In this document: piece after piece, positions 36,511 through 47,952 of the stretch
Layout of the letters: each line of letters begins with the position of its first letter
Position numbering within the stretch: the first letter of the stretch is position 1
NCBI RefSeq assembly: GCF_030272615.1
Contig: NC_081407.1
Location: forward strand, 97,137,897-97,201,896
Origin: Cryptomeria japonica
Lineage: Eukaryota; Streptophyta; Pinopsida; Cupressales; Cupressaceae
Reading direction: 5' to 3'
Length of the DNA stretch: 64,000 bases
Program-made: the position numbers and the translations under genes
The notes under the pieces: model-generated
What the model saw: only the letters and a program-made list of their open reading frames with translations
The model's database searches: none
Told to the model about the DNA's origin: nothing

Positions 36511-36701
36511 GGTTCTCACCATGGTCTTTCCCTTAACCTGGTTTTCCACGTCAAAAATCTTGGTGTTATGTGTGTTATTGATGTGGTTTTGTTTCATGCT
36601 TTAATTGTTAATTATCAGATCTGATTTGTGTTTTAAGTTGCAGTAAGTTTTTGAGAAAATTGATTCCTCCCCCCTCTTAGTTTGCTGCATTGTTGCCAAC
36701 A
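36511..36701 (+). repeat. End portion of the interrupted copia LTR
   Basis: GGTTCTCACCATGG through TTGCCAACA corresponds to the final part of the 33916 LTR. Confidence 0.6.
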
Positions 36702-36897
36702 TGTTTGTCATGTTATTGCATTCAATATTTGTGATCACATCTAAAAAGAATTGCACCATCAATCTTCAATCAACTATTGCCGATTTGAGGTATATCTTCC
36801 AACATTTACTTTAGTATTTACATTTCCTACTTCAATTCAGTTCAAGGTTAATTCCTAAACTGGGGTTTGACCCAAGGCAAACCCCTATCCACAACCC

Positions 36898-36934
<37 letters not shown>

Positions 36935-37029
36935 GAAAATTAATTCAGGTGTTACGATCAAAGATTTAGACAAAATTGATGATGACAAATAAGTTCAACT
37001 TTTATAGGCGCAAAAACTGGAGGACTAGG
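36702..37029. repeat. Remnant of an N-type LTR with a (TG)15 microsatellite
   Basis: 36841-36888 matches the N LTR near 47370-47402 (GGTTAATTCC, GGGGTTTGACC, GGCAAACCCCT). Where N continues to TTCTGTGTGTAGG, this copy has TTC then fifteen TG units (36901-36930). The microsatellite therefore seems to have grown from the LTR's own TG run. The rest is unassigned. Confidence 0.55.
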
Positions 37030-37034
37030 TAGCC

Positions 37035-38184
37035 TGTTGGATATTGTTGCTGCTAGGATATGTTGTTGTCATTGATGTCAACATATTTGTATGTTGCTGA
37101 GAGCTATTTGGTGTTTCGATGATTGCATTGAGTTGATATGGATGATTTATCTATTTGGGATGCTGGAATACTTCCTTCCTTATTGATTTAAGTGTTTCAA
37201 AAGATTGCCTCATATTATTTGATCCGGTTTATAGTTCAGTCTTTCTGTGCAGTGGTTGGTAGAGTTTGGTGTTTGATCCGGTGAGCTTTGGTTTGATCAT
37301 ATCTTTGGTTGTGGATTTGGGAAAATATTTTTGATATTCATGTCTATCCTCAGTTCAGATGGTTCATGATTTGGTGCTCTGCAAGTTATCTTTCTAGTCT
37401 GAATCGTTGCTGTTGAGTGTTCCTGTGAGTTAGCGTGTTGATTGATGAAGATTTGCATAAGTGATGTTGGTGCAACTATTGTGGATGGTTCTAATGTGCT
37501 TGTTGGTGTTTCCTGATCATGTCCTATTTTTCTTGGTGGTCTGCATTGATTCTTGTGCGCATTCTTGGTGATTTTGCTAATCTGGTGATATTCTTCATGT
37601 TATGTCGTATTCTTGGTGGTGTAGCCTGTTGAGGTTGATCTTGGAGAGATTTTTGGTGGTGATGAGTGTTTGGAGATTTGATTTAGGTCCATTCTATGTC
37701 ATGTATATAATTATATTGGTCTGGTGGTTCTCATATGTATCATGTGATGTAATTTTGTAATTGAGGTTTGAGGGTTTGGCCGACCTTGTAGTCAAGGTTG
37801 ATGAATTTTATATATAGGTGGTATAGTCATGTAATTTAGGTGTTGATGTTGTGTCTTCCTTATCAGAGAGTGGTGTATGTGTGCATAAGCGAATTTATCC
37901 TTCAGTGTGGTGTATTGAGAAGAGATTGTTGTAGGGCAGAAAAATGTGCTTAATCGGAACTGTCATCAAGCATAAGAAGATGCTATATTTGCAGTTCATG
38001 CAATCCATATTGTAGTCCAAATATTATTGTAAGGTAGTGAACCTTCCCTGAGGGTTGTATTCATCTGGATCATCTTATTTTGAGCAGTGAGATCTAGGCA
38101 GTGTGCCTGAATGCACATGTGCATTCCCCATTGTAATACTTACACATTCCACTGCAAATTATCATCTTATTGTGGGTAGGTTCC
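37035..38184 (+). mobile_element. Copia solo LTR, left part (split by element C)
   Basis: Starts TGTTGGATATTGTTGCTGC after TAGCC (37030-37034). It continues at 60552-60736, which ends GGTTGCTGCTAACA followed by TAGCC (60737-60741). Joined length is about 1335 bases. It is distantly similar to the LTRs at 33916 and 35186. No pol lies beside it, so it is a solo LTR. Confidence 0.8.
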
Positions 38185-38904
38185 TGTAGACACCTAAAAT
38201 TGTCATGTCTAATTAAATAAATATTTATTTATTTAATTAATTCATTTATCCTCTTCTAGCCTTATTTCTCATTTAAATAAATACATTTATTTATTTAAAT
38301 TATCCTTTTCTTAAATTAAATAAATATTTTATTTATTTAATTGATCCCACTTCTTCTATTAATTAAATAAATCTTTATTTATTTAATTAAGTCGTTAACC
38401 TTTTCTACCCATGACACATGTCATTCATCTCTTAATTCCTACACTAGCTACCCCTTTCATTATTTTATTATTTCTTTTACCTACCCTCTAATCATAGCCA
38501 ACCTCCTTTTACACCTCTCAATCTTATCCCTCCATTTCATATTGTGTCTTCTATATAAGGAGATGCTTCCTTCATTATTAAACCCCAACTACTTGATCAA
38601 TTGACTACTTGGCATATGCGATCCTACTTGCAACCACATTTCCATTCTTTGTTTAGCTCTTGTGCACACATAAAATCTGAGAGCAAATATATCAAACAAG
38701 ATCAATGGAGATAGGAAGAATGGAGATCCAAACCCTATTGGACATGTGATGGTATAATCTTTGTGATTTCATTTGATTTGCATTGTCTTAGGTAATCTTC
38801 ATATGTTATGGTGGATCTTTGTTGTTGTTAGGCTAGGGTTTTGTGGTTGAATTCATTTAGCCTTTCAATATTGTTATTATTGTTATCCATTTTCACCATA
38901 TACA
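38185..38904 (+). repeat. 5' LTR of element C (720 bases)
   Basis: Starts TGTAGACACCTAAAATTGTC and ends CACCATATACA. The first 220 bases hold four AT palindromes of the type AATTAAATAAAT...ATTTATTTAATT. TATA box at 38552. Confidence 0.93.
38552..38559 (+). promoter_or_regulatory. TATA box of the C 5' LTR
   Basis: TATATAAG followed by GAGATGC, conserved in the 3' LTR (60194) and changed to TATTTAAG in E (62593). Confidence 0.7.
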
Positions 38905-38925
38905 TTTTGGCACGCCCAGTGGGAC
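38905..38925 (+). promoter_or_regulatory. Primer binding site of element C
   Basis: TTTTGGCACGCCCAGTGGGA follows the LTR directly. E has the same site with two changes. It differs from the site of B and N, so another tRNA primer is implied. Confidence 0.75.
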
Positions 38926-39017
38926 TCTTGTCCCTTTTTGCATTTAACATCCTTGTTGTAGATTTTGTGTTTTTAAGTTGCAGATCTAACATTTTCAATA
39001 ACATTTTGATATTTTCG

Positions 39018-39270
39018 CATCTGCGTACTTTCGGATCACGTTTTTTATTTTTTGACGCGTCTGCGACATCTGGAACCGCGTCTGTGTTATCGACAGTATT
39101 TTATTTTGCAGATTCTAGAAACCGCGTTTGTGTTCCTCAGTTGCGTCTGCGGTGTTTTTAGACGCGTCTGTGTCCAGAAGTCGCATCTGGGTTATGAAGC
39201 CGCGTCTGTGTCTCACATAGCCACGTCTGCGTCACGAAGTCGCATCTATGTCGAAGGTAACCGCGTCTGT
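39018..39270 (+). repeat. GCGTCTGTG motif array 1 in the C leader
   Basis: About ten degenerate copies of CCGCGTCTGTGTT, spaced 15-25 bases, some starting with the self-complementary GACGCGTC (39052, 39160). Confidence 0.75.
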
Positions 39271-39851
39271 GTGCATTGGTTTTAAATTTTTTTTTTTTTT
39301 AGGTTTTCATTTTTTATCATTTGGTCTTGCATTTAATGTTTCAGATCTGATTTATTTTGAGCTAACATCTTCAGATCTAGCTAACGAAATTGGTGCAGCT
39401 TGTCTTGAAAGCAAAATCGTTTGGTTGAAGGCCCTATTTTCACAAAGTCTTTTGGATCTAAAAATTACCTAACTTGTGTGCTTGCAGGAAGGGGTGATTA
39501 TTTCAAACAATCCAAACTACTAACAAAGCTTTGTTGCAGGTCCTTGGCAAGGGTTTTTGGATTTTTATTTTGTGCCTTGTTTTCATAGACTAGCAAACAC
39601 TTCAATTGGTGCACTAAAATTGAATCATTGTCTTTTGTGTCTTGAGCAATAGGCTCTTTTTGTTTAATCTTTAGAGGGCCTGTCTTCCCATGTGGTCATT
39701 AGGACTACTAGTGAGAAGAGAATGACCCAAGTGGTAGCGCAGAAAACCCACCTCTTCCAAACCACTATAAACAACTGTATTCATGGTGAAAACTATGGAT
39801 AACGTGTGCTGATTAGTTCATACCGACACTATGTCTCCCCATAAACCTGTT

Positions 39852-39871
39852 TGATCAAATTTATTTGATCA
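39852..39871 (+). other. Perfect 9-base-pair hairpin in the C leader
   Basis: TGATCAAAT pairs with ATTTGATCA around TT. E keeps eight pairs at 63885-63904 with a different loop. Confidence 0.6.
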
Positions 39872-40502
39872 GTTGTAGGGCGTAACCCCTACCGGCTGGG
39901 AGCCTTTTGTATTTACAGAGCTGAAAGTGCTGCATGTATGGCCACACGAGCGGATGCCCTTACTAGCACCTTTTTGTTTTAGAAGCCCAAATCCTTCTAG
40001 TTGTTGAGGCAAGAGGTCGGACCTCTGGTAGCGGCCCACACACATACGGTTCTTAGTAGAGATACAAAGTTCGCCACGGGGAGTTTTCATGGGGAGTGAT
40101 GCTTGGCTGACCCGAGAAGTGATTGCCGAGGGTGGAGCCAGTGAGGTCAAGCATCTAAGTATCCGCTCTGAATAGCGTAGCCTCGGGGGTAAAACCCCAT
40201 GTGGGATCAACAACTATTGTCTTGGCCAGCCATAAGAATTGTGCTTGACTTATTTTAAACATTCAGAACATTCAAGACCAAACAACAAAACATTGTGTCT
40301 TTTGTGTCTTCAAGTGTATGCAAAACAATTTTACATCAAACAACACACTTTTCTTGGAGTCATTGTCAGTCTAAACACTTGCAAACATTGGGTCTTCATC
40401 AACACTGTGTCCTCTTGTCACGAAAAACAGTCAAACAGTCAGATTTGGTCACAACAAAATGACTTCACAGATTGGAAAAAAATTGCACAAATTTTGCATA
40501 AA

Positions 40503-40685
40503 TGCGTTTGTGTCTGACATAATAGTGTCTGTGTTGTATAATCGCGTCTGTGAAGGGCAGAAACGCGTCTGTGTTCCCAGAATCAATAGTGCACTTTACA
40601 AAAATCTCAGAAGCGCGTCTGTGTTAAACAGAACCACGTCCGCATCAGGAAATCACGTCTGTGAAGTATACAGGCGCGTCTGTGA
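40503..40685 (+). repeat. GCGTCTGTG motif array 2 in the C leader
   Basis: About seven copies of the same motif as array 1, for example ACGCGTCTGTGTT near 40564 and GCGCGTCTGTGTT near 40614. Confidence 0.7.
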
Positions 40686-41181
40686 TCAGAATTGAATTTT
40701 TTTTTTTTTTACAGTCCAGCAAACAAACACAGTCAGTTTCGGAATTCTTGAGCTTCCTAGGTCATTTCTCCAGGTTTCATTTAGCATTCAACCTATCTTT
40801 GGGTCTCACACAGTCCATCACTGCTTCACATCTCACATTACATTCACCTTTGTCTAAACTTGAGTCAAAAGGTCACTTGCTTGTCCTCATCATACTTTGT
40901 CAACACACTACATACAACAACATTTTGCTAAGTGGTCCCTCATCAAGGTCTATCACCTTTGGGTTTCACTTGGTCTTACTTAGAGTCAAGGTCAACTTAC
41001 CTCATCAAGAGAAACTATCCTCTCTTTGGAAGTCACACCTACTCTACTACATACATACTTGGTCTTACACTTTGGACATTGCAAGTACACTTTAGATTCA
41101 TTTACATCCCATCCAAGTCTTGGTCTTCCATACTTTTTCCATTTTCATCTAGTCTCACACATCTTGATCAATACCTAGTTC

Positions 41182-43343
41182 ATGGTTGAAACCTGTCTTC
41201 AAAAATCTAGGAGAGAAACTAAAGAGGCTCAAGAGTCCGCAAACATGAGTGTCTATGAGTATGACAATGATGTCTTTTTCAATACTGATCATAACACATT
41301 ACCTGACATGGATTCCTATAGAAACATTCCAAATGTTGAGAACATGGACACTACAAACAACAATGATACACACAATGATGATATGGACAACTTTTCAGTA
41401 CATTCAACAGATGTGGAAGAATCCATTATGGATCCCCGTTTCAATAGACTGATTGAGGAAATAATGAGGAGGGATAGACAATACTTCCTACAAATGATGG
41501 CACAAAGTGGAGCCAAGATACCTCATGATTTTGACATGTCTCAAATAATGGAAAATCGACCTTTGCAACAAACTCACTCCAACATGGATCAAAGGAGGCC
41601 TAATAGTGGAGGCAATAGAAGACCACATCTTGTGCCTGAATCACCATCATCTTTGTTTCAAAAACCAGAGGTCCCACATACACATGGTCAAGCATATGAT
41701 ACTCACCTTCGCAGACCATTATGGAAGTCTTACGCAGAAAGATATGCTCAATCACATATCAATGCTAAGGATCAACCACCAAAGCAATTGGATATTCAAA
41801 GGCATGCTCAAAATTTGGACACAAGGAAACCCCGTGTCAAATTTGGGGGCAACACGTTAGAACATGACATGCCTGTAGAGTATGGTATACATGCACAAAA
41901 CAAATATGGTGTTCCTCAACATGAATCTATACCAAGTGGTCCATATACGCAACATCACTATAGACCTCCTCCATATGAACATGTGTATGATCAATATCAT
42001 CCATGTATGCAACATGCTCCTCCTCCATTTGGTGCCTCAAGCATAGGGTATGGTCCAAGAAGTCGATCTCCACCTACGTACAATTTGGAGCAACAAATCA
42101 GGGACTTACAAAAGAAAATGAAGGACATAAATACACCGAAGCCAACTTACACAATGAGAGACATATGTCCCTATCCATTTGACAAAAGCATTCCAATGCC
42201 TCCTTTTCCTACACACTTTGTGACGCCTAAGTTTGATAAGTATAGAGGAAAAGGGGATCCTAAGGCACACATAAGATAGTTTTTCACAGCTTGCATTGAG
42301 GTAGCAGCAGAAGAGACATATTTGATTAGATTATTCCCACAAAGCCTAGGTGATCAAGCTATGGAATGGTTCTCCCAACTTCCACCTGGTATTAAGTCAT
42401 GGGGTGACTTAGCAGAGGCATTTATTCAACATTTCTCCTATAACATAGAGACAGACATATCAGTCACTATTTTGTGCAACACCAAGAAAAAAGAGGGAAA
42501 GTCTTTTGCATCATTTTTACAAAGATGGAGGAATCTAGCCAGCAAATGCTCTTGTGAAATTCCACAAAACAAATGGTAGAAATGTTCACCCAGAATGTTA
42601 ACAAAGACATTGGCTATGATCTAAGAAAAGCTTGTTTGTCTACCTTCAAGGACGTCATTGAAAAAGGCTTAGCAACAAAAAAGGTCCTAATTGAACAAGG
42701 AGTCATTAAGATATTCAAGGAAAGCAAAGATGACTTTAAAGGAAAAGACAAGCCAAGATTTTGGAATAAAAACAAGAACACAGTCAATGATGGTGTTGTT
42801 GATGCCAACACAGTGCGACTCAAATTCATCTTTTCGGGATCAAGTTCCACAAACAATCAAGTGAATACTCAAACAACTTCTAGATCACGAAGGAAGTATA
42901 CCCCATTGGGAGAACCACTTGAGTCAGTTTTCAAAAATCTAGTGGCAAACAAGGTAATCACAGTTCCAGATTTTCCTCCATATGAACCAAAGGTTAAACC
43001 AAATTGGTGGAATGATGACGAGTATTGTGAATTTCATAAGAGCAAGAGTCATAAGATAGGAAATTGCCATCGACTGAAGAACATCATACAAGATCTCATT
43101 GATAGAGGTGACATTGAGATCGAGGGACACTCATCCAATCAAGAACATGAGATGTTTAAGGAACCATTCCCAAAGCATGACAAGGGAAAAGCTAAAGCCA
43201 CAGATGACCAAAGCAGCTATACTAGAGCTCTTATAACTATGATTCAACCATCAATCACATCTCGATGGACAATTACGTCTCTACCATTATCATCAAGGAC
43301 AAAAATCCTGAGCATTCTACCCGGAGACCCAAGATTGTCCTAA
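41182..43343 (+). pseudogene. gag: Element C Gag, broken
   Basis: ATG at 41182 opens 365 codons: acidic N-terminus, then a Pro, His and Tyr-rich stretch, then the start of the Gag domain (KFDKYRGKGDPKAHIR). A TAG at 42277 stops it. The frame resumes with LIRLFPQSLGDQAMEWFSQL up to 42579. A shift of frame near 42565 leads to MVEMFTQNVNKDIGY and the zinc knuckle CEFHKSKSHKIGNC (C-X2-H-X4-H-X4-C). A second shift in 43240-43300 leads into the protease block. B aligns throughout. Gag would build the particle; this copy cannot. Confidence 0.88.
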
Positions 43344-45172
43344 AAGGTGTTGGATCTTCTTCCGAACCTACCTCTGAATGTCATGTTACAACCCATCGAG
43401 GTAAAATCACTTTGCAAGGTGCTCTAGCCAAAAACACCGCTTCTTCATCAACTAAGCCTGAGTACGACCTTGTAGAACAGTTAGGGAAGACACCCACGCT
43501 CATCTCCATCCTTGAGCTCTTACGCATATCCCCCGCACATAAAGCCATTCTTGACAAAATCTTGAGAGACATCGCCATTCCTACTGATCTGAACGTGGAC
43601 CAATTTCAAGCCATGGTGGGATACCTTTCCATTCCACACTCCCTTACATTCATAGAAGCCGACGACGCCTCCGTAAGTCAGCCACATAATGCACCACTAC
43701 ACATTGAAGCCTTCATACACAAACATCGAATAAAACGAGTCCTGATAGATGGAGGAGCTGGTCTAAACATTTGTACATTGAGCACAATTAAACAATTGGG
43801 ATATTCTGATAAAGCTATGAATTCTACAAATCAAATCACCATCAAGGCATATGATGATGAAGAGCGTTCATCCAAGGGCATGATCACCTTACCTCTCAGA
43901 GTTGGGCTAGTTACGAAGGATGTGGTTTGTCAAGTCCTAGATCTAGATCTCACTTATAATATATTGCTAGGACGTCCTTGGATTCATGAAATGAGGGCAG
44001 TCCCATCTACATATCACCAATGCATTAAATTTCCTCATAATGGAGTGGAGGTAACAGTTAACGGTGATCCTAATCCGTTCATATACTGCAATAACTTGAG
44101 ATCAAAAATTGAGACCATCATTCCCAGTAATCGTGAAGCTGTTCCTTCTTCGACATACATTGATCCTGAGTCATTAAAACCTTCGACATCAAAACAAGGT
44201 GAGCTTAAAGGAAAATTCGAGGACAAGGGCATGGGGGAATACACTTTAAATAAGACCATGTACTTACGACAAGTCATGAGTTCATCAAAAGAATACGGAA
44301 GACCACATCCTAACAAGCAAGTATCCATCATGGTACTCAAACGGGACCCTACTACCTTTCAAAGATGGGGCGAACTGGAAGAGGAAAATTTATACAAAAT
44401 GATCTACAAAGACATTGAAGATGATACACAAGATCACATCAGTCTACCATGTGAGAAATATGGCAAAGGCTTCAAGATTCTACAAAAATTCGGGTATGAT
44501 GGAAAAAGCTCTCTTGGGTTACGAAAGGAAAGCATCATTGAACCTTTACAACCTGAATTGACTTTCAAAAAGGAACGCTCGAAAGGACTTGGTTTCTTGA
44601 CTTCCAAGGTCCACACTCAAAGGACAGAAGAAGCCTTACAAATCAAAGCTGCCAAAATTCAACAGGAGGATCGCTATTCCATAGACTCCAACGAATGGGA
44701 ATGGGGTTCAGATAAATCCTCCAGTGACTACGAGCTCACCGAAACATTCAGAGAGCCAGATGAACCCACAGAAGAGGAGGAATTTTATAAAAGATTCAAA
44801 GTTGGTCAAGAAACAACCCATGAGGATTCCACACAGTCCTTGTCTCAAGGTTCTAGGTTGAAATCACATAGGATGAGAACACCTGTCCCAGAATGCGCTA
44901 CTAGTGACGATAATTTGGATTCATTTGCGATCGAGGCTGATGAGGAGAGTGCCATCGGTGACCTCGATAATTACCTGGACATACCCGAATATAACTGAAT
45001 CTTCACTCTTAGCCCCGCTAACTTCGAAGACATTAAAGGCCTTCCCCTTGTTCACCACCAACTCATTGACTAGGATCATGAAGGACCTGCACAATTTGAC
45101 ACATTCCAAAATGATGAAGCTTTTATTGACTATCTTGGCATACCAGATGATCTTCCCCCTGGGGACCATAAA
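43265..45172 (+). pseudogene. pol: Element C protease, G-patch and linker
   Basis: In one frame, LVEQLGKTPTLISILELLRI precedes the aspartic protease, whose active site reads DGGA and whose flap region ends LLGRPWIHEM. A G-patch-like segment follows, with YGKGFKILQKFGYDGKSSLG and KGLGF. An acidic linker ends at a TGA at 44996 and a TAG at 45071, after which the same frame continues. The linker is shorter and less Pro and Thr-rich than in B. The protease would cut the polyprotein in the particle. Confidence 0.88.
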
Positions 45173-46735
45173 GTGGGATACACTATAGAACTCAATAGCG
45201 TGGCATATTTTGGTGAGGGTGTCGGACCTTCCAGTCGCAAAAATGTGAAAATAAGAACAAACCAAGGGTCTTATGGCAAAAACCACACTGTGACGTTGTC
45301 TGACCCCAAAAAAGTAAAAAGAAAGGACGTATCTGAGGGTGAAAACCTCTCTGAGGCACCCGAAGATGGAAGGCTCGACATTCTCCAAGCATCATACGAG
45401 GAAAAGTCATCCATGTTGGTAGAAGAGACTATCAAAACAAACATTGGTACAGAAGAGGTTCCACACAACATATTCCTGGCTCAATCATTGACGAAGTCAG
45501 GAAGGTCAAAATTCATAAGTTTCTTCAAAGATAGACAAATCAACTTTGCATGGTCATACGCTGATATGCCTGGATTAGATCCGGATTTGGTAATGCATCA
45601 TTTGATAGTTAAACCGGGGGCAAAACCAGTGAAACAGAAATTAAGAAAGATGCATCCACAAGTGGCATTACTAGTCAAAGCAGAACTTGAGAAATTATGG
45701 GATGTCGGATTCATATGCCCAATTGATTATCCTGAATGGATCTCCAACTTAGTGCCTGTCAGTAAACCAGATCACAACATCAGAATATGTACAGATTTCA
45801 GAGACATCAACAAAGCTTGTCCAAAGGATGACTTCCCATTACCAAATATTGACTTGATTGTTGATCTCACAGCAGGTCATGAAATGTTATCGTTGATGGA
45901 TGGATTCTTTGGTTATAATCAAATAAAGATCGCTCTCGAGGATCAACACAAAACATCATTCACTTGTCCTTGGGGAACTTTCTGCTGAAATGTCATGCCC
46001 TTCGGGCTAAAAAATGCAGGTGCTACATATCAAAGAGCCATGACTACTATCTTTCATGATCTCATGCACGTAACTATGGAAGATTATGTCGACGACCTCT
46101 TGGGTAAATCAATAGACAAAAATACACATTTGGACATACTTTCAATCGTCTTTGATCAGTTGGAAAAATACAAAGTAAGATTAAACCCCAAGAAATGTGT
46201 TTTTGGAGTAACCTCCGGTAAGCTCCTAGGATTCATTGTATCCAAAAGAGGAATCGAAGCTGATCCAGCAAAAGTCAAAGCTATCTTGGAGATGCAACCA
46301 CCAAGAAATATCAGTCAACTTCGGTCTTTACAAGGTAGACTCGAGTCCATACGAAGATTCATAGTGCAACTTGCAGATAAGTGTAATCCTTTTCAGCACT
46401 TGTTACATAAAAACATCAAATTCAAATGGGATGATAATTGTCAACAGACTTTCCAGACACTCAAAGATTATCTTCTGAATCCGCCAGTTCTGATGCCACT
46501 AGTTCCAGATCAGCCTCTGTTATTATACATATCAGCTACTCCAACAACATTGGGGGCACTCTTAACACAACAAATTGCTGAGGGCAAGGAAAAAGCAGTA
46601 TACTATATCAGTCGCACATTGGTGGGATATGAGCTAAACTACACACCAATTGAGCGTGCATGTCTCGCTGTGGTCTTTGCTTCACAGAAATTACGACATT
46701 ACATGCTCACTCATAAGACTAAGTTGGTTGCAAGG
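45173..46735 (+). pseudogene. pol: Element C reverse transcriptase and first RNase H, left of element N
   Basis: Contains NFAWSYADMPGLDPDLVMHH, the reverse transcriptase core (CTDFRDINKACPKDDFPLPN), a TGA at 45986 where B has TGG (W), the catalytic YVDD near 46087, and the first RNase H (LLLYISATPTTLGALL). It stops at 46735, where element N enters after the CAAGG duplication. Apart from N and the TGA this part looks well kept. Confidence 0.9.
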
Positions 46736-47930
46736 TGTAGCGTCCTAAAATTGCGACACTTGCAATTTCGACTGCATTTCGGTCTTCATGATGGCGACGC
46801 AACACGCAACCTGAATGGAGACCCCGAAACCTGATTATGACACCAAAAACTGCATTTTCTTGCACCCTGGCCTGAACCTCCTTTGCACCCTGCTGTCCCG
46901 GGAGGTGGGACCATGGCGCCCAGCGCCCTGGTCCCTGGGTCCTATTTTGGGCCCGGTCTCTTTTGGACTTCGGGTCTTTATGTTTGCAAATTGGAAAATT
47001 ATCTTTCCTGGTCGGCCTAAGGTCGGGAAAATCAGTCTATCAGCCCTAATTGACAAGTATATAAACTACATTTTCCTCTTTCATTTGATATGATGATGGG
47101 AAAAAGCGTGGAAATTATACTCAAGCATTCAAGCATTCCTTCAAGCAATTGATCATTTCAAGTCTCCATTCAAGGCTAAGTGTTGCATTCAAGACAAGGA
47201 TTCAACCATTGAAGAGGAGATCACTTACAACATACTACTACAATATACAACATACAACATCTATACCTTCGCACATAAGGATACAAACATCCTTACAACA
47301 AGGTATTAGTACTTGTTTTACATTACAGACATTTACATTTACAGCATTGCTCATTTCTTGGTTAATTCCAAAACCGGGGTTTGACCTAAAGGCAAACCCC
47401 TAATTCCTAATCCCCCAATCGTCTTCGCTTTTCTGTGTGTAGGTTGCAGGTACGCGGCTGAAATTGAAGATCTGGAATCCTTGTGCAGAGACGAACAGAT
47501 CCCCCTTCGTTTCGCGGATTTTTCGAAGGACCGTGGCGCTCGGGCGCCATCGTCCTGATAACTTTCGCTCAAATTTGCAGGACAGCGCCGTATCGACATT
47601 TTACTACTAATTCCAGGTCCGCAGCTTCATCCTATATCCCTAACTCAGTTTATAAGCGAATCTTTCTCACTTTCTATGCATTCCTAGCTTAATTCTTCTA
47701 TGCACATTCTTTACAAAAGAGGGTAGCCTTGCTTCCTTAACCCTTGAAACACATTTAGCATCCAATCTTGCATTGTGTGGGATTGGATCTTGTGGGTTTC
47801 AACCCCTCTTTTGAATGTAAAGTCTCTCCCCTAAGTGAAAACCATCAACCCTAGTGAATCTCCCTTCTCTCTCCTTGGAGTTGGAAGAGGGGAGAGCAAC
47901 TAGGGTTCGATCGCGATTTTTCGCTTTACA
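46736..47930 (+). repeat. 5' LTR of element N (1195 bases)
   Basis: Starts TGTAGCGTCCTAAAATTGCG and ends TTTTTCGCTTTACA. It holds two GC-rich hairpins (46907-46935 and 47528-47555) and a TATA box at 47058. Confidence 0.93.
47058..47065 (+). promoter_or_regulatory. TATA box of the N 5' LTR
   Basis: TATATAAA in AAGTATATAAACTAC, repeated at 53600 in the 3' LTR. Confidence 0.7.
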
Positions 47931-47952
47931 TTTTGGTGAACCCGACGTGAAC
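47931..47952 (+). promoter_or_regulatory. Primer binding site of element N
   Basis: TTTTGGTGAACCCGACGTGA, identical in its core to that of B. Confidence 0.8.

Larger units (their letters stand above)
38926..41181 (+). other. Leader of element C before gag
   Basis: Non-coding. It contains two arrays of a GCGTCTGTG motif (39018-39270 and 40503-40685), a run of 16 T at 39286-39301, and a block at 39660-40215 that is almost identical in E. That block includes the hairpin at 39852-39871. Short open frames over the arrays are by-products. Confidence 0.7.

Noticed and set aside
38841-39285. Open frames over the GCGTCTGTG array of C
   Set aside because: They arise from the repeated motif (CVC and RVCV strings) and do not match between C and E.
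46815-47093. 92-codon frame repeated in both N LTRs (also 53357-53635)
   Set aside because: Conserved only because the LTRs are; it spans the TATA region and has no homology.
47351-47692. Overlapping frames within the N LTRs (also 53951-54241)
   Set aside because: They lie over the promoter and hairpin part of an LTR, with no domain.
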